Under the pieces are notes generated by a model. It did not search any database. It worked only from the letters and a program-made list of their open reading frames with translations, and had not been told where the DNA came from. From Acorus gramineus (Eukaryota > Streptophyta > Magnoliopsida > Acorales > Acoraceae): DNA of 64,000 bases. The translations under genes were made by a program, and so were the position numbers. This document shows positions 24,941 through 35,900 of this stretch, in pieces. The DNA lies in contig CM060857.1 in assembly GCA_030737835.1 (NCBI GenBank), positions 10,509,397 through 10,573,396 on the forward strand. The letters run 5' to 3'. Positions within the stretch are counted from its first letter, which is position 1. The number at the start of each line of letters is the position of its first letter.

Positions 24941-25912
24941 ATGGAAGGCACCCGTGGGAGGGCTACATGGAGTCCGGAGATGAAAAAAATGTTTATTGAT
25001 CTATGCTTAGAACAAGTAACATTAGGGGGTCGGCCAGGAGCAAACCTGAAAACATCGGCATGGAAGAAGGTGAGAGAAGAATTTAATCAAATGAACTTGG
25101 TCAATTATGAACAGAAACAATTCAAGAACTATTGGGACATGTTGAGGAAACAATGGAATACATGGAAGAGATTGATTTCCCTGACTGGCATAGGAGAGGT
25201 TGCCCCTGGCCAAACTGTCCAGATGGATCAGGAGAGATGGGATGAGCATATTACGGTAATCTATTTCATTGTTTATAATTTCTAAAGACTGAGATATATT
25301 TGATTAACCGCTCAATTATTTTAAATACAGGCTTATCCTGATGCTAAACAGTTTTGATACAAACCCCTTCCTCATGCCGATGAGATGGAACAATTGTTTG
25401 GAGGAGTCACAGCCACGGGGGAACACAGATTTAATTCTACTGATGATGACCACCTTCTTGATGATTTACACACCTGGCCATCCACGTCCCAGAACCCAAC
25501 ACCGAATCCCAAAGACCCAACTCCACCACCGGGTCCTGAAGGGCAGGAAGATCCCAACCTTGATCATGTCCAGGCTGAGACAAACTACGAGGATCGTATG
25601 TCTAACATACGACGCAAACGGCCGTGTTCCAGTAGACGTAGGAGGAACAGTTCAGATACCTTTGTGGAGAAGATTGATGGGGTGCTAGATAAGATTGTCA
25701 ATTCCGCTACTAGTCAAGCACCCTTTCCTCACAGTTCAGTACCCACCGTTGCAGATTGTTATGAATCCCTCCGACAGACCCCGGGGTTTGTGCCCGGTAC
25801 CTCGCTCTACATAAACGTGTACATCAACATTCTTGAGAATCGAGAGCTTTGGATGCTTGAGAAGGATCCAGAGTCTAGGGCTATGTTGGTGCGGGCTTCT
25901 GTCAAAGATTAG
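24941..25912 (+). pseudogene. Harbinger-associated Myb/SANT-like DNA-binding protein, one in-frame stop
   Basis: Exons 24941-25255 and 25331-25912 join in phase through a GT-AG intron. Exon 1 encodes the Myb/SANT-like domain of PIF/Harbinger partner proteins: ATWSPEMKKMFIDLC, GGRPGANLKTSAWKKV, FNQMNL and FKNYWDMLRKQWNTWKRL. Exon 2 continues with AYPDAKQF, then TGA at 25355-25357, then YKPLPHADEMEQLFGG, where relatives usually have an arginine. A CGA to TGA change explains it. Downstream are a proline-rich linker, a basic stretch RRKRPCSSRRRRNS that could be a nuclear localisation signal, and a C-terminal region ending at TAG 25910. In active elements this partner binds the transposon ends and helps import the transposase. 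This copy would give a truncated product unless the stop is bypassed. Confidence 0.82.
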
Positions 25913-26219
25913 AGTATCCGGATTGAGAAGACCACGAATGTTGTTGTGATCTGAACAATGTCCTCAATATTTATGTTTTTTATGTTTTATGAACACAATC
26001 TATCTTTGTTTAATTATTCAGTATGTAGGGTAGCTTTATGAAGTGTTATGTTTATGTACTGAATTCTCTGGATGCTTTCTGTTTGTTAGGTGGGTTTATG
26101 TATTATGAATATGTGGAACCTTGTGTTTGTTAGGTTGTATTATGTATTATGAATGTGGATGCTTGTGTTTGTTTGGGTTTATACATTGTGTAAATGTGTG
26201 GGTGCTTTTGTTTATTAGG

Positions 26220-29200
26220 TGTTATATATGTGTCACTTTTAGCCTGCTGGTAACCGTTAGAGCGCCCTGGCAGTTTTAAAATTTTTTAGGGTTTTCGATC
26301 GGAACCGCTTATTTTTGGACTGTTAGCTATCGTCCTGAGCTAGAGGACTCCGATTGAAAATCTAACTGCATATTTGGTGTCCTGGTGCCATTTTAGACCT
26401 CTCACGAAAATTTCATCGAATTCCGGCATCGTTTCCAAAAATTTCGCAGTTCCGGGGCGTATCCGGGTTTTTAAGTGACTTGTTATATAAAGGGAATTTA
26501 AAATCGAGTGGCACTATTCATCATCTTCCCGACTTGATCCCTCTCTCTCCCCTTCTCCGTTTTTCTTCCGTTTGAGCCCCTTAGACCCTTCAAAATCGAA
26601 AACCCAAAGCACGGGAAGTGTAGATCGGGTCCCGATCTACGCTCCGGTGTCTTCAAATCCGAGTTCCGACGATCCTAGCCTCCCCGACCTCCCCTTTTCG
26701 TCCTCTGATTTGGCCCATTTCGAAGGCCAAGCTAGATCGGGGCGTGAGAAGGCCGTTGTGGAAGGTTCCGGCGCGAGGAGAGCCACCGGACGCCTCTTCC
26801 TCCCCTCGGTAAGCCTTCTTTCCCTCTTTTTCTCGCATAGATGTATGCTAGGGAGGTGGATCTAGGGTTGGGGAGTGGTCGGCGGCAGTGGGGGTCGTCG
26901 GAGGGTGGTCGGAGGTGGTCAGGGGTGGTCGGCGGTCGTGGGAGAGGCGGTGGTGGCACTCGAGCAGGGGCTGGCCTGTTCCGGGCAACAGGCAGCAGCG
27001 GCAGCGACCCAGGCAGCGCGCAGATCGGGCGCGCGCGGGCAGGCGCGCGTGCGTGCACGGACGTGCGTACGCGCGGCGTGCGCGCAGGTCTGGTGCGGGG
27101 CTACTCGGGCGGCTGTGCGCGGGGCTGTTGGTGCGGCTGAGGGCGAGGAGCTGCACGCGGGGGCGTGCGGGGTGCTCGCGGGCCGGCGCGAGGTGCTCGG
27201 GCGCGCGCGGGCTGCTGCGGCTGGGCGCAGGGGACGCGCGGAGCCCCGGGGGTGGTGCGGCGGCTGGTGCTGGGCGGACTGGTGCGCGTGGAGCAGGTCG
27301 CGCGGGTGCGAGGAGGTGGCTGAGCAGCGGTGGTGGTGCGCGCGGGGCGCGGCGAGGCCGTGGTGGTGCGCGCGAGGCGCCGCGAGGTGGCGGAGGTGCG
27401 CGCGGGGTGCGCGCGAGGCGAGGCGCTGCGCGCGGGGGCGCGCGGGGTGCTCGCGGGCCGGCGCGAGGCACGCGGGGTGCGCGGGCGGAGGCGCGGCGGT
27501 GCACCCGGGCGGTCGGGTGGCCGTGCGGGTAGTGGCCGGAGTGCTCGGGCTAGCGTGCGTGCGGGTCGTGTGCACGTTTGCCCGAGTGTTAGGTGTTTGT
27601 TGTGGGTTTTGGGGTATTTATTTGTGTATTTAATAATATTTGTGGATTTATACTTACCAAATAATACCCTGTCTTGCAGATCTCGACGGACGGTCGCGCG
27701 TCGACCCGATTTCCGGTGAGTGGGACAATCCAACCCAGTAGAGAGGCGTTATACGCACTTGGGCGTATACCGACCTCTCCTGGGGCACCGTAGATGTATA
27801 TTAACCTGCAATAATATATAATCCATGCTTGCATGATTAAATTGTAGAGTGCATGCTACCCTAGACTTTGCATGTTAGGGACTTGCACCCTTAGAATGTA
27901 TATGAGCCATGCAGCATGTCTCCTGCTTCATGTTAGGAAACCTCGACCTATGTATGCGTCCTACTAGTTTATTTATTAAATTAAATGCTAGTGTATGTTA
28001 AATCGCATGCCTTAGGTAATATTATCGGGAGGAGCCTTGCGAGGACAGCGGTGAGACCCGTGTTAGGGTACTCCGTGTTCCTTGTTTGGTTGTCGGGATG
28101 TCCTGTATCGGGACCTCAGGCTGCCCTCCCAAGGTTCTAGTCCCAATAATATTATAAGTAATGTTGTATGTTTGGTATGATTATTAGCATGAGTAGTGAA
28201 TATTATAGGGGAGGGGCCTTGCGAGGACAGCGGTGAGACCCGTGTTAGGGTACTCCGTGTTCCTTGTTTGGTTGTCGGGGTACCCTGTATCGGGAACTCA
28301 CGCCGCCCTCCCGAGTTTCTTTCCCCCAGTGATATTCCAACACTGCTTTTGATTGTACTTGTTTCCCCGCATCTTGGATATGCGCCCTGGAGGAACTCTG
28401 AAGAGTTCATGACATTAGAATCGTTGAGGCGTGTAGTCGGCGGATCCGAGTGGATCATATGCGTATGGATTAGGCTGTTCTGTTCCCTGCGTTGGATCCG
28501 GTAGAGACTACCCCCAACGTTAGACAGGGCCTTCCTGACAGAGGGCTCCCATCAGTAGGCACCTCCTGATTTGGTGACGGACTGTGCTGAATGTGGGAGT
28601 AGACCAGGCGGCCTACGGAGTGGAGGGAGAGACTATCGGTGGACCAAGGGTGACCAACAGCCTAGTCAGTCCCAAAATCCTATGTCACCCGTGGTAGGGT
28701 GAGGGTGAGGGTGTAGTGGGTTGGCGATGAGCGACCTACTGGATATGTGAATGGATGATTATCAGTCCCAATAGCCTATGTCACCCATTGATGGGTGAGG
28801 GTGAGGATGTGGTGGTTCGGCGAAGTACGAACCACTGGATTATGTTGTTATGTCTTTGAGCATGGATAAATAATGGAATTGTGGTAAATATTGTCTGTGA
28901 TGCATGGGTTGTGCTATTCACTGAGCGTGTGGCTCACCCCTCGCACATGTTTTTCCCCAGTGGTCACTGAGCCTGAGCTAGAGCCGGAGCAGCAGTTGGA
29001 GCTTTTCGAGGGATTCCTTCAGTAGCGGAGTAGCGCCACGTTCCGCGAGTGCCAGAGGTTATCAGCATCCCTTCTTGACTGTATGTATTTGATTTCCGTG
29101 CTTGGCACGTGTTTGTATATGTTCAGTTGTATTTGTGTATATTGGCTCTCACAGGACAGATGATTGAGTATCGAGTCTGTAGAATGTTTATTCACAGATT

Positions 29201-29367
29201 CAGTCTTTTGCTTCCGCATTTGGTGTATATATCATGTCAGCCCCTTTTGTTGCATGTGTGTCATTCTAGTTGTCTGTGTATGATATATATTATTGACCTC
29301 CTGTGTAGATTCTGATATTATATATACACTTGCCGCGTCCCTGGGTTGGCCGCCCTGGGGCGTGACA
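26220..29367 (+). mobile_element. Solo LTR (3.1 kb) inside the Harbinger element
   Basis: Begins TGTTATATATG and ends GGGGCGTGACA, the TG...CA ends of an LTR, with the 5-bp TSD TTAGG at 26215-26219 and 29368-29372. No gag, protease, reverse transcriptase or integrase reading frame is inside. A second copy with the same ends lies inverted at 33900-36815. This marks a complete LTR left after recombination between the two LTRs of a full element. A TATA-like TATATAA is at 26484-26490. A CpG-rich block fills 26875-27600 and gives large meaningless ORFs. A 182-bp tandem duplication (28034 and 28216) is present. Superfamily cannot be proved without the interior; Ty3/gypsy is a guess from the length. 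Confidence 0.88.
26484..26490 (+). promoter_or_regulatory. TATA box candidate of the LTR promoter
   Basis: TATATAA about 265 bp into the LTR, followed by a C/T-rich leader-like stretch. The inverted copy at 33900-36815 has TATATAAG at the corresponding place (about 36541-36548 on the minus strand), which supports conservation. Confidence 0.5.
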
Positions 29368-29623
29368 TTAGGTGAGTGAATGTGTGGGTGCTTTTGGGTT
29401 TATGGATGGTTGTGTTTGTTGTGTTTATGTGAAATTGAAATTGAATAGACAAGTGAAATTGAATGTCTATTTCATTGTTTCTGTTCATGTCTCTTGGTGT
29501 GGAAGTAAGAATTCAAGAGGACCTTACCCCTATAATTATTTATAGCTTTCTCATGTGTTTGTTAGCAACACTATATATGCTATGCTTATATTGTTTGTGG
29601 ATGCATTCTTTAAGGTATTAGGA

Positions 29624-30866
29624 ATGTGGACTCCACAGAATATCATCATCTTCCTCCTTATTGTGTATTACATACATCACAAGTTTGGTCAACGTAGGGT
29701 GCCAAGAGCAGTGCGTGATGGGGTTCTGAGTGGCCATGATTATGTTGATGGAATACTAAGGGGCCATCCACGCCCATGTCAAGAATTATTTCGCATGGAT
29801 CAACATGTGTTCCGACGATTGGCAGATTTATTCCGGAGGGAAGGTTGGTTGGAGGACACAAGGAACATGTGGATCGAAGAACAATTAGCTATATTCCTCA
29901 CTATCGTTGGACATAATTCAACAAACAGATATTGCTAGGACCGATTCCAACACTCTGGGGAGACCATATCCCGTCAGTTTAGGGAGGTCCTATCGGCATG
30001 CTTGAAATTGAGCAAGTTGGTTATTCATCCACCCGATTTGTCAAAGACACCCATCCAAATCTTAAACAATCATCGATTTTACCCAGCGTTCAAGGTAATA
30101 AACATTATTTCATGAATGTACTTGAATTGTGCCCTCATATTAAAGTTTGAAAGTTTAATCATATGGGTAATTAAACATTGATATGTAGGATTGTGTTGGG
30201 GCTATAGATGGAACTCTTGTCCACGCGATCATAGAGACAGAGAGTCAAGTGCCATTCCGGGGGCGCAAGGGGGATTGCATGCAGAATGTTCTTGCTATCT
30301 GCTCCTTCGACATGCAGTTCACCTATGCTGAGGCCGGTTGGGAAGGAACGGCGCACGATTCACGTATCCTTTCCGAATGCATCCGAGACCCTTCAAGGAA
30401 TTTTCCAATGCCACCTCCAGGAAAATATTATGTAGCTGACGCAGGGTATAGCAACAATAGGGGATTCCTCACACCATATCGAAACGTGAGGTATTGGTTG
30501 GGTGATTATAGGGGCAGATCAGGACCACAAAATAAGGAGGAGCTATTCAATTTTTATCACTCTTCATTGCGCAATGTCATAGAACGCACTTTTGGAGTGT
30601 GGAAAGCGCGATTCCCCATACTGAAGAAGATGGCATCTTATTCTTTTGACATCCAGGTACGGATCGTCATTGCAACAATGGCTATCCATAATTATATTCG
30701 AAGGGAAAATCAGGCTGATACCCTCTTTCGCGAATTCGAAAACACGAATACAGATGAGGACCGTAGCGCTGAAACACTATATGCCCCAATCCAACCGGAG
30801 AGAGATCAGATAGAAATGAATAGAACCCGGGATCAGATAGCCGATCTACTAATGGCTAGGCGCTAG
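29624..30866 (+). pseudogene. PIF/Harbinger transposase (DDE_Tnp_4), one in-frame stop
   Basis: Two exons, 29624-30094 and 30189-30866, join in phase. The N-terminal part has the helix-turn-helix-like region (FRMDQHVFRRLADLFRREG, WIEEQLAIFL). The catalytic part has AIDGT (first Asp), GWEGTAHDSRIL, YYVADAGY (second Asp) and NVIERTFGVWK (catalytic Glu), the DDE triad of the HARBI1-like family. It ends DLLMARR. Within exon 1, TAG at 29936-29938 interrupts NRYC-DRFQHSGETIS, where relatives have a glutamine; CAG to TAG explains it. The frame is otherwise open. The transposase would cut and paste the element at 3-bp targets; this copy cannot make the full protein without read-through. Confidence 0.88.
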
Positions 30867-30959
30867 GGGATTTTTTTTTCTTGTATCCACGCCCATTTTT
30901 TTCTGTTGTAATATTAATATTGTAACAATCCTGTATAATTTTGTAATATTTTTGATAGC

Positions 30960-31390
30960 ATGAAGAACGAAAATTCAGAGATTGAGTGCGCCTGTGGACG
31001 AGGACCGATGGTCCTCTTGATGGCTAGGACTTCCAAGAACTATGGCCGATGGTTTTTGAGGTGCCCAGCAAGATTGGTAAGTCATATACAGTGTAAACCC
31101 TCTTGAATTGCTAATTATGTCCCTTTAAACATATGTGTCATTTAACGTGTAATGTAATTTGTTGTCATTCATGTAATCAGGAACACCCACAATCCTTCAT
31201 GTGGGTTGATGAATTGTGTCGGGCACACGGACCCGAGTATTATCAGGTGCCAGCTCATGAGAAGGTTGAGAAGGCCGCCGCAGTTCAACGCCCCATAGGG
31301 ATACTCATCTTTGGATGTTGTTCATGCTTATGTATCATATTGATGATGTTTGTGATCTTTTTTTTACTTGTACTCTTGGCCATCAAATGA
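30960..31390 (+). CDS. Small GRF-type zinc-finger-like protein with C-terminal membrane segment
   Basis: Exons 30960-31076 and 31181-31390 give 108 residues through a clean GT-AG intron. The N-terminal half has CACGRGPMVLLMARTSKNYG, then RWFLRCP and SFMWVDELC, the layout of plant GRF zinc fingers (CxCG, GRxFxxCP, FxWxDE). The usual third zinc cysteine before FxW appears to be missing; EHPQSF stands there. The last 30 residues, GILIFGCCSCLCIILMMFVI and onward, form a hydrophobic anchor. It lies 94 bp after the transposase stop and inside the transposon's right end, so it travels with the element. Similar GRF-plus-anchor proteins occur as uncharacterised plant genes (At4g04775-like). Whether this is a captured host gene or a true third transposon gene is unknown. 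Confidence 0.7.
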
Positions 31391-32127
31391 CTGTAGAAGT
31401 TGGATTATGAAACCAGCACTGTAATGTAAATATTTACTGATCTGAAACTTTTTTTTATTTCAGAATGTTGTAACATTCTCATGTATTTATCTATTGTAGC
31501 ATGAAAATATATGCAGCATAAGTATTATATTTGTGTGCTTGGAGGAATTTGATAATCTACAGATTTTTATTTTTGAATCATAAAGTGTTGTAATATTATT
31601 CTCTTGTATTTATAATGTGTAGCATGACAGGATATGCCACTTTGTCATTATTAGGTGAGAGTTGTAAAAAAAATTTGACAGGTATGTGATTACTATGATA
31701 TTTCAAATATGGTAAATATAGATTGCATATTTACCACATCATAAAAAGCACATATGTCTTGAGTTATTTTTTTAAATCTATATAAGCTTGTATCAGGTTC
31801 TAACAAGTAATCAAAGTGTAGTATCTAATAATTTATTAAATAGACATTTATCAAAGTATCTTTTTTTAATAAATAGAAAAAATAAGCAAATAATCAAGTT
31901 TTCAACCAAACATCAAATTACATTCAGCACTTATTAAATGGACCAAAACACCCTTATCATAAACTCTACTCTTTAGTACTGAATCAAACACACTTATTGC
32001 AATAAGTGCTTATAATTTCCGCTGAACCAAACAGTTTTTTTTCTGAACTGATTAAAACTTATCAGAACTTATACAATCTGCACTTATAAATCAGGACTTA
32101 AAATCAGCTTTCCGCTGAACCAAACGG

Positions 32128-32970
32128 CTAAGTGTTTGAGTTGAAGATCATTTTTATTTCTCTATCGATCTCCTTTTTTTTGAAGGGACTCGTGGATTGA
32201 ATCGGAGTTTGTCGCGCCAGTGAAGATACTCTGCTTGCATGGACTGGTTATTCACATTTTCCTCTCCTTTTTTAGATTTCTTTCTTTCTCATTTTTAGAT
32301 AGATTGAAGGATTCTTTAAATTCTGGAAGAAATTCAATGCTTATGGTGATGTTGCGGATAAATTTTAGGTATTTTGAAACTAATTATGTTGTATTCTTAT
32401 CATGTTAGTTTTTATTATACCATCTGTTCCGTGTATGATGGCATTGCTGGTCAGAAAACCTGATTATAGGAGTGTTGTGTTAGTAATCTTTCAATTATTT
32501 GAGAATTTAAAATCAGTTGTAACGAGAAAGAAAAAGAACTCGAGGGAAGAATATAGGTATAAAGGTATAATTTTTTATAGGTGGGTAGTCTGTTCTTGTT
32601 ATGAAATACTTTAAATTACTTTTGCTGTATTGAGTCTTTGGAGGTGTTATATTCTTGAATCTTGATGACTCTTGGCAATGACTTGTTTTACATTTGGGGT
32701 GCATAACCTGGTCCACAATTAGGCACTTGTTAGTGGCTGATGGGTTGTGTTTGTTCATGATTTCAACATAAAGCACAAAAATTTCCATGAGATTTCCCTT
32801 TACAATTAGTTGGTCCCTGGTCATATTCCCTTGGATTGTAAGTCAGACATGCAAGAGCTTGAATTCTGGTTAATTTCCTGTTAATAAACACATGGGACTT
32901 CTATCTGCTAGAATATCGAAACTACCCATTAGAACTCTCCGTAGGATAACCAGTTTTAGGTGATTTTGCT
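32128..32970. other. Unique sequence between transposons, no gene assigned
   Basis: Host-like sequence of moderate GC just outside the Harbinger right end. Short ORFs lack domains. It may be leader or intron of an unrecognised gene now split by the insertions that follow. Confidence 0.4.
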
Positions 32971-35900
32971 TAGGGGTGCAACTTGGGCTGGTTGAACCCG
33001 ATTCAACTCGACTTGTGGGTGGGTTCGGGTTAGAGTTTTTCTCTGACGGGTTTAACCCGACCCGAACCCGAGATAACCCGAACCCAATTCGGGTCGGGTT
33101 CAGGTTAGTGGCTCGAGTTGGTCGAGTTCAACCCGAACCCGAAAAGTACCCTTTGCATTTGAAACACCCTCCCTCATCTACACCATCCAATTTTACAAAA
33201 TAAAATCTTCACCGTCCATTGTAGCCGAGTAACCTAGATTTCTCTTTTCCTCCACTTCTCTCTTTCGTTGCCGACTACCGACTTGCCATTACAACTCACA
33301 AAAAAACACTTCTTTTTCACAAAACAGAGAGTGAGAGAGCCCCAAAACAATAAAAAAAAAACCTCTCCTGATTTCCTTCATTTTCTCTTATAGCACCGAG
33401 GACCTCGTGGAGGACTTCGTTGGGGTAGCTGGATTGGCTTCCGAGGAGGCCGATGAAGGCAGAGTGGAGGTGGTGACACGATGCCGATGGAGGTGGTGGC
33501 GAAGACGGAGTATATCAGAGAGGGTGTTTCAGAGGACGTGAATGGCGTGGCGAAGGAGGACCGGTGTCGGCAAGCCAGTGATGAAGACTGAATGGCTGCG
33601 AACAACAGCATTGAAGACCAGCGATTGCTGCTCGGTGAGGTCCGGGGACCATTGATGGCGGAGGTGAGCGTTGCTTTGGTTGGCGGAGATGAATCATCTC
33701 ATAATCATTGGTTGTGCTTGTTATTAGGGAAACCCTCAAGAAATTTGGGCGTGGATCAGGCCTGTGATGGATTGTGCGAGTGGGCTGTTAATGGGCTCCT
33801 AATGTGTGGTTTTTGTTAATTAAAATTAAATTTTATAATTTTTTTAATGTACCGTTGTTTGTATTAACTCGAGCCCGCCCAGCCCAACCTGAGCCCGGGT
33901 GTCACGCCCCAGGGCGGCCGTCCCCGGGACGCGGCAAGTGTATATATGATATCAGTAACAGGAAACCAATAAATAAACCACAACCAATCACTAAAATGAC
34001 AACACAGATAACAGCAGGGCTGACATAATATATACACCAAATGCGGAAGCTAAAAGACTGAGTCTGTAATAAAAACATACTACAGACTCGATACATAATC
34101 GTATGTCCTGTGAGAGCCAACATGTCCATATATATACACAAATAAAATCCATACATAATCCAACTAGGTGCCCAAGCACAGAATATATACATACAACTGA
34201 AAGAAGGGTGCTGATGGCCTCAAAACTCGTGGGACGCGGCGCTACCCTCTACTGGTGTCGTCGCCCGGGAAGCTCCTCCCTCAGAGATCACTGAAAAAGA
34301 CAATATGCGAGGGGTGAGCCACACGCTCAGTGAATAGCACAACCCATGCATACAGTTCATATTAACCACATTTAAGCAAGTCATAAGCCACAAGTGGCAT
34401 AATATCTCAAATCCGGGGGTTCGTTACATCGCCTACCCTCACCCTCACCCTCACCCTCAACAGGTGACCTAGGATGTTGGGACTTAGTGGGCTGATAATC
34501 ATCCATACATAATCCTGTGGGTCGTCGCATCGCCGGCCCACCATACCCTCACCCTCACCCTTAGCAGGTGACATAGGCTCTTGGGACTGACTAGGCTGTT
34601 GGTCACCCTTGGTCCACCGATAGTCTCTCCTCACTCCGTAGGTCGTTTGGCCACTCCCATGTTCAGCACAGTCCTTATCCAAAACAGGAGGCGCCTACTA
34701 ATGGGAGCCCCTGCACGGGACAACCTGTCTAACGCTGAGGTAGTCTCTAACAGGATCCGACGAAGGGAACAGAACAGCCTATCCATCGCATATGATCCAC
34801 TCGGATCCGCTGACAGCACATCTCTACAACTCTAATGTCTTGAATTCCTCAGAATTCCACCAGCGCGCATAACCAGGATGCGGGGAAAATAAATAAGACA
34901 TATAAGGGGAAAAGAGACCTTGGGAGGGTAACCTGAGGTCCCGATGTAGGACATCCGACAACCAAACGAGGAACACGGAGTACCCTAACCCGGGTCTCAA
35001 TGTTAACCTCGCAAGGCCCCCTTATATTCCCTAAGCATGCTATCTATTATTACAGTTCGCATTTAATCAAATAAACCAAACTAATAGGACGCATGCACAG
35101 GTCGGGCTTTCCTAGCATGATAACGGGGAGGCAGGATGCATGGCTCATGCACAATCCTAAGGGTGCAAGTCCCTAACACACAATCTAGGGTGGCATGCAA
35201 TTCTACACACACATCATGCTTACATAGATTATAATTGCAATAATTAATACAAACTATACGCCCCAGGGGAGATCGGTACACGCCCAAAGCATGTAACGCC
35301 TCCCAAACTGGGTTGGGTTGTCCCACTCACCGGAAATCGGGTCGACGCGCGACCGTCCGTCGAGATCTGCAAGACAGGGTATTACTTGGTAAGTATAAAT
35401 CCACAAATATTATTAAATACTCAAATAAATACCCAAAACCCACAACAAACACCTAACACTCGGGCAAACGTGCACGCGACCCGCACGCACGTTAGCCCGA
35501 GCACTCCGGCAACTACCCGCACGGCCGGTAACCACCCGCACAGCCACCCGACCGCCCGGGTGCACCGCCGCCCTCAGCCCACGCAACCCGTACGCCTTGC
35601 GCCGGCCCGCGAGCACCCCGCACGCCCCCGCGCGCACCCCGCGCGCACCTCCGCCACCTCGCCGCGCCCCGCGCGCACCACGGCCGCCTCACCGTGCCCT
35701 CCGCGCGCACCCTGCACGCCCTCCCGCGCGCACTGCCCTCAGCCACCACCTCGCGCACGCCTAGCACCCGCACACCTGCCTGGCCTCTAGCTCCTCGCAC
35801 ACAGACCCGCGCGACCAGCTCCCCCGAGCGCACGCCCGCGCGCACGCCCAGCCAGCTCCTGCGCTCGCTGCCTGTGCTGCCTGAGGCCCCCAGCCCACAC

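Larger units (their letters stand above)
22260..32127 (+). mobile_element. PIF/Harbinger DNA transposon, split by a solo LTR
   Basis: The element carries a Myb/SANT-like ORF (24941-25912), a DDE_Tnp_4 transposase (29624-30866) and a third small ORF (30960-31390). All are in plus orientation, the gene pair expected of PIF/Harbinger elements. The ends share GTTTGGTT-type inverted motifs: GTTTGGTT at 22267, 22339, 22429 and 22490 on the left, and AACCAAAC near 31904, 32025 and 32118 on the right. CTA flanks the chosen ends (22257-22259 and 32128-32130), fitting a 3-bp TSD. Starting at 22424 (GGGCTGTTTGG) is an alternative left end. A solo LTR occupies 26220-29367. The segment 22660-24940 is probably 5' untranslated exon and intron of the Myb-like gene. 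A donor-like CAAGGTAAAA lies at about 23011 and an acceptor TTGGTAG just before the ATG. Confidence 0.82.

Noticed and set aside
26848..27633. Several 200-250 codon open frames on both strands in a GC-rich block (also 35386-36242)
   Set aside because: They are open in nearly every frame because the block is CpG-rich low-complexity DNA inside a solo LTR. Compositions are Arg/Ala/Gly or Pro/His-rich with no domain.
34436..34470. CCCTCA repeats resembling a telomere-like tract
   Set aside because: The unit is not the plant telomere CCCTAAA. It is part of the solo LTR and is present in diverged form in the other copy.
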